Below are positions 42,412 to 49,890 of a stretch of DNA of 64,000 nucleotides, one piece after another. The notes beneath the pieces are model-generated. The model did no database searches. It worked only from the letters and a program-made list of their open reading frames with translations, and was not told where the DNA came from. Each line of letters starts with the position of its first letter. Position 1 is the stretch's first letter. The position numbers were made by a program, and so were the translations under genes. The stretch comes from Peptoniphilus raoultii (GTDB taxonomy: Bacteria; Bacillota; Clostridia; Tissierellales; Peptoniphilaceae): positions 248,001 to 312,000 of the forward strand of contig NZ_FMWM01000002.1 of assembly GCF_900099555.1 (NCBI RefSeq). The letters are read 5' to 3'.

Positions 42412-43583
42412 GACCTCACTCCTATGATGTTGTTTAATTTTCGGCTCGTGTGGACTCCAAAATTATTTTTATAAAACATCTGCGTTGAGCCTCCACCATC
42501 AAGGGCAATTGCTCCGTCTATACCTAAAGCCTTTACTTTATCTCTAAAAACTGCCATAGAGCAAGGCTCGGATACTATGAGATAAATTTCTTTGCCTTTA
42601 AAAGCTATGCCAGTATGAGTTGTGCATCTTAAAATGTCTTTAGGCACTTGCTCATAATTTGGATTATATGATGGATAAAGACCGACTCCACCTATAGCCC
42701 AGTCGATTTTATCTCTTTTGATGTCGGATAAATTATTTGCATACTCGACTGTAACTTTGCCATCTCCATAAATCATAGTGGCTCTTTTGATGTTTTTCTT
42801 CCAGTGGTTTTTATCAGCATTTGGACCGATAGGCTTACCATTATTTACTGCTATTCCCCAAGTGGATTCTTTAAGTTCTGGCTTTGCTGTGTCAAAAAAA
42901 GTACCGTTAATTCCATAGGCTCCAACTTGTCTAAGTGTTTTGCCACCGAGTTGTTGGATATAAATTTTATCTGCTGTGGTCTTTATGATTTTTAAGTCAT
43001 TTGTTGTAAAATAATCTTTTTCTTGCACTTTTATATCTCCCCCAAACTCACTATTTTGAGATAGGTCTATTTGCCATTCAATAGGTTTTTTGATATCATC
43101 TTTAAACTGCCACCACATCGCCCAGTTATTGGCTCTAAAGTTATGAGGACAGTCTTTTCTCGACACATCATAATGGCGGCAAACTCTTTCTGCAGGAATT
43201 TTAAATTTTTGCATCAAGTTTTTTGTGAGTTCCAAGATATTTTTATATACCTTAGTTTGGTCGCTGTCAGAGTTTACGCACATCTCAATGCTTATAGAGT
43301 TTGAGTTTGTGCATCCATTTAAGTATCTTCCATGTCCTTGATTATCTCCTACACTCCAAGCTACAAAGCTATCTCCTATCACTTGTATAATTTGTTTATC
43401 ATCTACATAGTAGTGTGCAGAGCCATATCTTGTGGCAGTCTGTAAGTATCTAAAGTGAGCCATGGCATCTGCACCTTTGGAGTAATTTCCCGTGTAGTGG
43501 ATAACTAGCCACTTGATGTCGCTGTAAGGTCTTTTTTTACCTATCTGCTTTTTATTGCTAATAAGTTTATATAAAAATCGCAT
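42408..43583 (-). CDS. Two-domain endolysin: N-acetylmuramoyl-L-alanine amidase fused to a phosphodiester-glycosidase (NAGPA-like) domain
   Basis: A 391-aa lysis enzyme. Residues 20-160 are an Amidase_2 domain with probable zinc ligands His29 (LVIHYTG), His137 (CRHYDVS) and Cys145 (KDCP). Residues 185-391 match the phosphodiester-glycosidase fold related to the enzyme that uncovers mannose-6-phosphate: GINGTFFD (224-231) and ALDGGGST (360-367) are the signature motifs. The amidase cuts peptidoglycan; the second domain might cleave a sugar-phosphate link in wall polymers (inference). No separate cell-wall-binding domain is seen. The 3' end overlaps the next gene by 4 bp. Confidence 0.85.
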   Translation of the reverse strand: MRFLYKLISNKKQIGKKRPYSDIKWLVIHYTGNYSKGADAMAHFRYLQTATRYGSAHYYVDDKQIIQVIGDSFVAWSVGDNQGHGRYLNGCTNSNSISIEMCVNSDSDQTKVYKNILELTKNLMQKFKIPAERVCRHYDVSRKDCPHNFRANNWAMWWQFKDDIKKPIEWQIDLSQNSEFGGDIKVQEKDYFTTNDLKIIKTTADKIYIQQLGGKTLRQVGAYGINGTFFDTAKPELKESTWGIAVNNGKPIGPNADKNHWKKNIKRATMIYGDGKVTVEYANNLSDIKRDKIDWAIGGVGLYPSYNPNYEQVPKDILRCTTHTGIAFKGKEIYLIVSEPCSMAVFRDKVKALGIDGAIALDGGGSTQMFYKNNFGVHTSRKLNNIIGVRS

Positions 43584-43586
43584 AAC

Positions 43587-43904
43587 TCACCCCTTAACTA
43601 ACTTTGCTATTATGCCAGTCACAATGGCAGTAATTACAATAGTAACTATTGTGTCCTTGTACTTGTCAAAAGCCTTTTTAGGCTTATCAGAAATCTCTAT
43701 AAGTGTTGCGTTCATTGTCTTTAACTGTTCTTTGATAAAATCTAAGTCTTTCTGAAAGAGTTTGATATTTGTGTCTTGTATGGAGTTATCTGTTGCAATT
43801 TTATCTATTTTAACCTCGTGGTCTTTAAGGGTAGCCTCGTGTCTTTCCGCAATTTTTTCCACCAAAGATAATCTCTTTTCATGGTCTGTTAATCTTTCTT
43901 CCAT
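43587..43904 (-). CDS. XhlA-like holin-associated protein
   Basis: A 105-aa protein with a coiled coil over residues 5-75 and one C-terminal transmembrane helix (TIVTIVITAIVTGIIAKLV). This matches the haemolysin XhlA family, which assists lysis together with a holin and amidase in PBSX-type phages. It lies just upstream of the endolysin gene (3 bp), with a terminator between it and XkdX. Confidence 0.8.
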   Translation of the reverse strand: MEERLTDHEKRLSLVEKIAERHEATLKDHEVKIDKIATDNSIQDTNIKLFQKDLDFIKEQLKTMNATLIEISDKPKKAFDKYKDTIVTIVITAIVTGIIAKLVKG

Positions 43905-43926
43905 ATGTCACCTTCTTTATAAAAAA

Positions 43927-43948
43927 GAGAGAGGTCTTATCCTCTCTC
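43927..43948 (-). terminator. Terminator between the tail and lysis modules
   Basis: GAGAGAGG (43927-43934) pairs with CCTCTCTC (43941-43948), loop TCTTAT. On the minus strand TTTTTT follows. It would limit read-through from tail genes into lysis genes. Confidence 0.85.
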
Positions 43949-43950
43949 AC

Positions 43951-44088
43951 TTAAAAATCTTTCCCAGTAATTTCTTTAAACTGCTCTTTGCTGATGTCCC
44001 CAAACGGATTGGTTTCTGTAATTACTGCTTGTCTTAAAACATCAATATCAATCCAGCTTAAATCATAAGCCATTTTCCAAAAATCCAT
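43951..44088 (-). CDS. XkdX-family phage protein
   Basis: A 45-aa protein beginning MDFWKMAYDLSWIDIDVLRQ and ending KEITGKDF, the pattern of the XkdX family found between baseplate and lysis genes in PBSX-like phages. It has no known function. Its ATG shares one base with the stop of the upstream gene (TAATG), so translation is coupled. Confidence 0.8.
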   Translation of the reverse strand: MDFWKMAYDLSWIDIDVLRQAVITETNPFGDISKEQFKEITGKDF

Positions 44089-44399
44089 TACTTATTACTC
44101 CTTTCAATTTCCATGAGCTTTAGTTTCAAGTTAGCTACTTCTTGGCCTAACTTTTTATTTATCATTTTTTCTTTCATGCTATCTATTTTGAGACTTGAAA
44201 TTTCTCTTGTTATGGTTTTTTCAATTGTATCTTTGATAGGCTTCTCGTAATATGGTTTCTTGTCTTTATTTATCTTAAGGATTCCATTTTCGACAAATTC
44301 AGGCTCTTCTTCAAAAATAAAGTTGTCCCCTAAATAATCTAACTTTTTATCACTAATTAAAATAATTGTGTCATTTTCATAATATAAATATTTTTTCAT
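44088..44399 (-). CDS. Small phage protein upstream of XkdX
   Basis: A 103-aa protein. Residues 1-50 are beta-rich (KKYLYYENDTIILISDKK), and residues 60-100 a Lys/Glu-rich helix likely to form a coiled coil (KLGQEVANLKLKLMEIE). Position between the baseplate protein and XkdX suggests a tail-tip accessory part. The ATG at 44399 with AGGTGG upstream is preferred to a GTG at 44408. Confidence 0.6.
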   Translation of the reverse strand: MKKYLYYENDTIILISDKKLDYLGDNFIFEEEPEFVENGILKINKDKKPYYEKPIKDTIEKTITREISSLKIDSMKEKMINKKLGQEVANLKLKLMEIERSNK

Positions 44400-44414
44400 T
44401 GTTACCACCTAATA

Positions 44415-46784
44415 TTATCCGTTAAATACTAAAACATAAGATCCGGCGTAATAGACTTTAATTTCAGTGTTTTTGTATTTTGCACCAAGTATTATTGGGG
44501 CGTTAAGTGTGTCCACTGGTATGGCATAAGAACCTACCCTAATAGAAAGAATCGCCGCATTTTCTGGTTTTTTCCCATCCGATGTTGGACTAAGAATATA
44601 AGCATAAACTGGGATTTGTCCATCCTTTAATTTATAGGGGTTGTCCCAACATGATTTGTTAGTAGTTGATTCAATTTTTATAAACTTTTTAGATTCTAAT
44701 AAAATATTCATTATAAAACTTGAGTTAGTAGTTAAATTTAGCATATTATACGAATTTATAAACGCGTTTATTCCAACACTTGAATTTATCATTGCGTTTA
44801 TAAACGCATTCGATTGAAAGGCATAATCTAATGCTATTTTATTATTTGCTAATTCCTTCATAGCAACTTCAGAGCTAACTAAGTCTTTAGTTGTTTGTAT
44901 TGTGGGTGAAAAATTTGTACCGGCTATTAAATTTAACTTATTGTACAAGTTGTTCGCTTCATTAAATATATAGTCGTTATAAATTAACTTCCACGAAATA
45001 GCAGCGACTTCATCTTCAGAAATTCCTCCAAGTCCAAGACCTTCAAAATCTTCTTTTGTTATATCTCCAGTTTTCCCTAAAACACGAGTTACTGTGTCAG
45101 TGTACTTAGGATTTAACGGGATAGCATCAACTTTCTCCTTAGCTACATCTGTAAAGTCATTGCTGGATAAGCTTTTGCCCTCTATCGCATCGACCTTATT
45201 ATTCCAGGTCTTTTTTTCGGTGTCAGTTACAGTTCTATGCGTGCTATCGCTTATCATTTCAGATAGCTTTGTTTTAATTTCAGATTTTTTAGCATAATCA
45301 ATTAAATCAACTTTAGTGTCTCCAACGATTTCCCAATTTCCATTTATCCATAAATATTCAGTGCAGACATTATTAGAGTCGCTTTTATTCTTTAAAAGAT
45401 AAACCACATCATCAACACCAGAAGAAGGCAGAGAAGTAACAACTTCTTTTTTTAATTTTGCAGAATTGTTAATCATAGTTTGTATTTCAATTTCAGTTTT
45501 AAAAGTTTTGTCATTATTCAATTGTGATAACTTTGTAGGGATTTCTGTTTTCTTTGCATAGTCCACCAGTTGGCTTGTAACATCAATCTTTAATAAATCT
45601 TCCTTAGTTGCATAAGATTTCAAGGCTTCCTCTAACTTAGGGTCAGTTATATATTGGTCTAGATTTCCACTTGCAATTATGCCCTGCACCTCATCTTTTG
45701 TAAGGTTTAATTGGCTCATCAAATCTCTTATAAGATTTTCAGTTTTTTTAGCTTCAGTGTCTGTTGCCTTTAAACTTGTATTTGTACTTTCAGCGTTGCT
45801 TATACTTCCATCTAAATTACTTTTAGCACTATTGGCACTACTTATGCTTGTAGCAAGATTTGAGTTTAAAGTATCCCCTTGACTGATTTTATCTAATAAA
45901 TCATTAGAGACTGAATTTCCAATCCTAGTTGAATTATCCAACTTAGTCTTTGCCTCATTCGCAGCAGAAGTTGTCGCTTCTAAAAATTGTCTTGTATTTG
46001 ATGCAGCAGTATTTGCTTGCTCTAATTGACCTTCTGTTGTTTTAGCAACTGATGTTTTATTTTCAAGATTAGTTGCAGTTTGTTTTCCATCTGCAATTTT
46101 AGCATCTAAATTTGTTAAATTTGAGTTTGCTTTCGTGTTTTCCTCAACTAAAGTGTTTTTAATATTTTCTACTTCATCTTTAAAACCTACTGCCTCGTTT
46201 AAAATGTTTTGAGCATTTGTTGTTGTTGTCTCTAAATTACTTTTAATTTCAAGTGCTTTCTTTTTGCAGCTTGCAAGGTCTTCCCTTGTATCTGTGCCTT
46301 CTTTTATTCCAACCTTTAAGGACAAGTCAACCTTTTTAGCTTCTTCTAAAGTTCTATCACAATCTTTTAAAAACTCTTTAGCTTCTTTTATATCGTCATA
46401 CATAATAACAAGATTAGTCCCCATAGAAGAACCTGCTTCAACACCTTCTTCAATGTGCATTTCAAAGATTTTTGAGCCTATTTTTTTATCATCTTTTTTT
46501 AGGATAAATTGTGCTTGCTGTATGCCAGGATATTTAAGCTGAGAATTAAATAATTGTAATTTAAATATCCCTTTTCCTGCATCAACTATTTCCCCATCAC
46601 AGTAAGTTACTTCTTTTTGATTTCCCACATAAAGCCTTAAACTCATTCCAGTAACATCTATGATGTCATTTCTATCAGATAATATCTGCACTGTAAAAGT
46701 TCTCCCAGTGTCGGTTTGAGTTGCAAATAACTTCCCACCATAGGAGTTGTCAAATTTTAATTTTAATACTTCATCTTGTACCAT
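44415..46784 (-). CDS. Baseplate upper protein (BppU-like) with coiled-coil shaft
   Basis: A 789-aa tail-tip protein. Residues 1-130 match the BppU N-terminal domain (VTGMSLRLYVGNQKEV, GIFKLQLFNSQLKYPG). Residues 135-560 are long stretches of coiled coil rich in Asn, Thr, Ala and Lys. Residues 600-789 form a distinct C-terminal domain with Asn- and Ser-rich beta segments that probably contacts the host surface. It follows the tail endopeptidase gene. AGGAGGGAT precedes the start. Confidence 0.75.
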   Translation of the reverse strand: MVQDEVLKLKFDNSYGGKLFATQTDTGRTFTVQILSDRNDIIDVTGMSLRLYVGNQKEVTYCDGEIVDAGKGIFKLQLFNSQLKYPGIQQAQFILKKDDKKIGSKIFEMHIEEGVEAGSSMGTNLVIMYDDIKEAKEFLKDCDRTLEEAKKVDLSLKVGIKEGTDTREDLASCKKKALEIKSNLETTTTNAQNILNEAVGFKDEVENIKNTLVEENTKANSNLTNLDAKIADGKQTATNLENKTSVAKTTEGQLEQANTAASNTRQFLEATTSAANEAKTKLDNSTRIGNSVSNDLLDKISQGDTLNSNLATSISSANSAKSNLDGSISNAESTNTSLKATDTEAKKTENLIRDLMSQLNLTKDEVQGIIASGNLDQYITDPKLEEALKSYATKEDLLKIDVTSQLVDYAKKTEIPTKLSQLNNDKTFKTEIEIQTMINNSAKLKKEVVTSLPSSGVDDVVYLLKNKSDSNNVCTEYLWINGNWEIVGDTKVDLIDYAKKSEIKTKLSEMISDSTHRTVTDTEKKTWNNKVDAIEGKSLSSNDFTDVAKEKVDAIPLNPKYTDTVTRVLGKTGDITKEDFEGLGLGGISEDEVAAISWKLIYNDYIFNEANNLYNKLNLIAGTNFSPTIQTTKDLVSSEVAMKELANNKIALDYAFQSNAFINAMINSSVGINAFINSYNMLNLTTNSSFIMNILLESKKFIKIESTTNKSCWDNPYKLKDGQIPVYAYILSPTSDGKKPENAAILSIRVGSYAIPVDTLNAPIILGAKYKNTEIKVYYAGSYVLVFNG

Positions 46785-46796
46785 CTTATCCCTCCT

Positions 46797-49046
46797 TTAA
46801 CCCAACATTGTCATTGTTCCATCTTTAGACACTACATATGCATTGTAAGGATTAATGTAAATTCCTGAACTTAATCCATTTGAATTGCTGTCGTTCAAAA
46901 ATCCAATAAACATACCATATGGTAGATAGTTTAATTCCCTATATTTCATAATTGCAAAATCTCTTGCCCATTGCGAATTTTCAAGAATTCTAAAACCTAA
47001 ATTCCCAATTAAGTTAATATCAAAATTTTTGTTCGCATTGTCGTAGTATCCATTGCGATTAAATTGCATATATGCCAAACCCTTGCCATCTGCAATAACG
47101 AAGCCATTATTTTTCCCGTGTGCAATAACAAACTGTCCAAAACTTTTATAAATTGCACCTAAATATTCTTCATTGCCAGGATTTATAAACTTTATATTTC
47201 CGCCATAGGAAGTGCTTCCGTCTGTTTCGTGCCATAAAACAGACTCCCAATTCTTGTTTTTGTTTTCCCTATTGTAAATACTAAATCCTTTTGTTGCATT
47301 GATTTCAACTTTTACAAGTCCATCACTTCTAACCGCTTGGAATCCCTCTTGTGTGTTTATTTTTATCCCGTTATACAACTTATCTTGGATTATTGCCTTT
47401 TTAACATCTGCTACTCCATCTTTTACCTTGTTTAAGTCTATGGTGTACTCATATCCGTCTTTTTGGTAAATCATAATCCCGTCTTTGTCTATTTGCACCA
47501 CATTGTTGTCTGCAGCTACCTTTTCAACTTCCTTGCCGATAGAGGTGTTGTAAAAGTCAGATCCGACAATAATATTTTCAGCATTTACCTTTGCAAATTC
47601 ACCAAGAGTGCCTACAATTCTTTCTGCAAGTATTCCATCTCCTGTTCCAAATGTTTTAAAATCCCATTGTCCGTTGGAGTCTTTTTGATTTGCTATTGCC
47701 ATTTTACCTGCTCCAATGTAAATAACTTTTGTTGGGCTTTTGTCTATTGGTCTATCAAAGGAATAATAACCTGCAGGAAGTCCATATTTGTTGCCTGCCT
47801 TGAACTCGTAATTATAACCATCTTCGTTGAAGAAAGTATTTTTTAAGCCTTCCCTCATCTCATTTATAACATCGTTAAAGGTCAAGTTAGCATTATTCGC
47901 GACTTCTGTAACCCTGCTATCCAAATCTTTTAATCCGTTTAAAATCTGCTTATTTTTTCTTCCTTGGCTGTACTCTAAATTGTCACCCAATTCAATTTTT
48001 GTTGCACTTGGATTTAAAAGGTTTCTTGTAATTTTAAAAACTCTTGCTGAATAATAAATGTCTAAGTCGTGTCTAATGATATTTATAGTGTCGCCTAAAT
48101 AAACAGTTCCATAGTCGCTTATATCTGCCTCAAATTGTACCAGAGGTCTACTATTTGCTACTAACTCATCATAAGTTGCTTGTAACAATTCTTTTGCATC
48201 TTCAATTTTATCTTTTACAACTAGCTTAAATCTCGGTGTTCCGTCAGAGTATCCATATTTTTCAGTAAGTTCTTTTATCTCAACATATTCTTGACCTAAA
48301 GGCTTATCTACTGGGTCTCCTTTTGCCTTGCTCCACTCGACTTTCTTAAAATCAATTCTTCTTCCAAATCCGCCAGTGGATTCTCCACCTGCATCAAATT
48401 TTTCTTCACCTTTTCCTCTTCCAATTCCCGCTGTAAATATATTTTGTTGGTCTTCTTCTTTAACAACCCTTAAAGCAGAGTGTCCATAAACAAATCTTTT
48501 ATGAGTGATGTAGCCCATCTTGTTATACATATTTACAATTCTCTTAGTGATTTTATTCCCCTTGATTTTTACTTTAAATTCAAGTTCCACTCCAAAGGTA
48601 TCTATAAGTTTTCCAAGTGCATCAAGCCTTGTAATATCATATAAATAAAAGTCTCTTTCAACTGTTCCTTCTGCAATTCCAACTTCCCACCTGCTACCAT
48701 TTAAAATAGTCGCAAGTGCCTTCGCTCCAGTAGTATTTTGCATTCTAAACTCTCTTAAATACCCATAGCCTTTAAAGTCATCATAGGCTATGTTAATGCC
48801 CTTATAGTGATAAGAAGTGTCTGAATTTGCATAATTAATCAGCTTGTAAAAATAAAAATCATTTTCATTATTTACGTCTGCGTGTGCTACAAATTCAACT
48901 TCTTTCATCTGGTCTTTTAAATTTAAGGGTATTTCAAAGTCCAAAGTCATCAAACCATTAAGGTTTTCTTCCTGTTGGCAAAACCTCAATTCATCAGTTT
49001 TTAATTCTCCCAATAAGTTTTCTTTGTGGTCGAATAAATAAATCAT
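46797..49046 (-). CDS. Phage tail spike / tail endopeptidase (Prophage_tail family)
   Basis: A 749-aa tail-tip protein. Its N-terminal 350 residues fit the prophage tail-endopeptidase (Tal) family: IYLFDHKENLLGEL, the GINIAYDDFKGYGYL region and LGDTINIIRHDLDIYYSARVFKI with ATKIELGDN. The remainder is a beta-rich fibre-like region. It lies at the end of the tail between Dit and the baseplate protein, and starts inside the Dit stop (ATGA overlap). Confidence 0.82.
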   Translation of the reverse strand: MIYLFDHKENLLGELKTDELRFCQQEENLNGLMTLDFEIPLNLKDQMKEVEFVAHADVNNENDFYFYKLINYANSDTSYHYKGINIAYDDFKGYGYLREFRMQNTTGAKALATILNGSRWEVGIAEGTVERDFYLYDITRLDALGKLIDTFGVELEFKVKIKGNKITKRIVNMYNKMGYITHKRFVYGHSALRVVKEEDQQNIFTAGIGRGKGEEKFDAGGESTGGFGRRIDFKKVEWSKAKGDPVDKPLGQEYVEIKELTEKYGYSDGTPRFKLVVKDKIEDAKELLQATYDELVANSRPLVQFEADISDYGTVYLGDTINIIRHDLDIYYSARVFKITRNLLNPSATKIELGDNLEYSQGRKNKQILNGLKDLDSRVTEVANNANLTFNDVINEMREGLKNTFFNEDGYNYEFKAGNKYGLPAGYYSFDRPIDKSPTKVIYIGAGKMAIANQKDSNGQWDFKTFGTGDGILAERIVGTLGEFAKVNAENIIVGSDFYNTSIGKEVEKVAADNNVVQIDKDGIMIYQKDGYEYTIDLNKVKDGVADVKKAIIQDKLYNGIKINTQEGFQAVRSDGLVKVEINATKGFSIYNRENKNKNWESVLWHETDGSTSYGGNIKFINPGNEEYLGAIYKSFGQFVIAHGKNNGFVIADGKGLAYMQFNRNGYYDNANKNFDINLIGNLGFRILENSQWARDFAIMKYRELNYLPYGMFIGFLNDSNSNGLSSGIYINPYNAYVVSKDGTMTMLG

Positions 49047-49885
49047 AATCTAACCTCTCTATACTCAATCTCCACATTACAGTTTAAGTTGGTCTCAATC
49101 TCGTCATAGGTGCTAATTGTAAACTCTTCTAGTTGTGAGTGGATATCCAGATACTTATAAAAATTTTCGTCTCCTTTTCCTCTTATACTCCAATCGTTAA
49201 AGTCAATGATGGTAAAATCGCCTGCAGCAAAGTTTTTATCAAAGATTATCCTTCTTCCATCTGTAAGGTTTTTTAAAATTAATTTATTTCCAGAAGTCTT
49301 TAAATCAATTTTTATTTTTTCAATTTTTAAAGGATAGTTTGTATCTTTTATAATTTTTGTTCTCGTGTTAAAGTTTATTTTTTCAGAATCTACTCTAAAT
49401 TTAAAAGGGTTTGATACTTCAATGCTGATGTTACAGATGGCTTGCAAATTATCCTCTTGTGGACTTTCAACCTTTGTTACTGTCCCCAAATAATAAAAGT
49501 TTATGTCGTCCGTAAATCTTATTTGTACATCTTCTTTGTCTAAATAAAAATTAAGTTCTTCGAATTTACTAAAATAATCTTCTTCGTCTTTTGCCATTAA
49601 AACAAATTTAACTGTAAACTCTCTTGATGCAATGCTTGAGGAGATAAACCTGCTATTATAACCCGCACTTACATTGTTTTTGCTCGTGTAAGTTCTGGTT
49701 TTTCCACTTACTTGAATTTTTTTAAACTCCGATGTTTCTATATTTCTTCCAACCAATTCTCGCCCATAGACTGCCAAGGTCATAAATCCATTAATCGTTT
49801 CATCTAAATTAATTCCATCAATAATAGTTTGTACCTTGCTTTCTATTGGGTAAGCGCATTGATCTATATTTCTAAAATCATACAT
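49043..49885 (-). CDS. Distal tail protein (Dit), siphovirus type
   Basis: A 280-aa protein beginning MYDFRNIDQ. The N-terminal half fits the Sipho_tail/Dit belt domain (VYGRELVGRNIETSEFKKI, REFTVKFVLMAKDEEDYF), and the C-terminal half is a galectin-like beta domain. Dit forms the hub linking the tail tube to the tip. The ATG at 49885 is chosen because GGTGA lies at a proper distance; ATG 49891 and a TTG further out have none. Confidence 0.82.
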   Translation of the reverse strand: MYDFRNIDQCAYPIESKVQTIIDGINLDETINGFMTLAVYGRELVGRNIETSEFKKIQVSGKTRTYTSKNNVSAGYNSRFISSSIASREFTVKFVLMAKDEEDYFSKFEELNFYLDKEDVQIRFTDDINFYYLGTVTKVESPQEDNLQAICNISIEVSNPFKFRVDSEKINFNTRTKIIKDTNYPLKIEKIKIDLKTSGNKLILKNLTDGRRIIFDKNFAAGDFTIIDFNDWSIRGKGDENFYKYLDIHSQLEEFTISTYDEIETNLNCNVEIEYREVRL

Positions 49886-49890
49886 TTTCA

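Noticed and set aside
47463-47846. 127-codon plus-strand frame inside the tail endopeptidase gene
   Set aside because: No ribosome binding site, unusual Cys/Ile/Tyr-rich composition, fully covered by a recognised tail gene.
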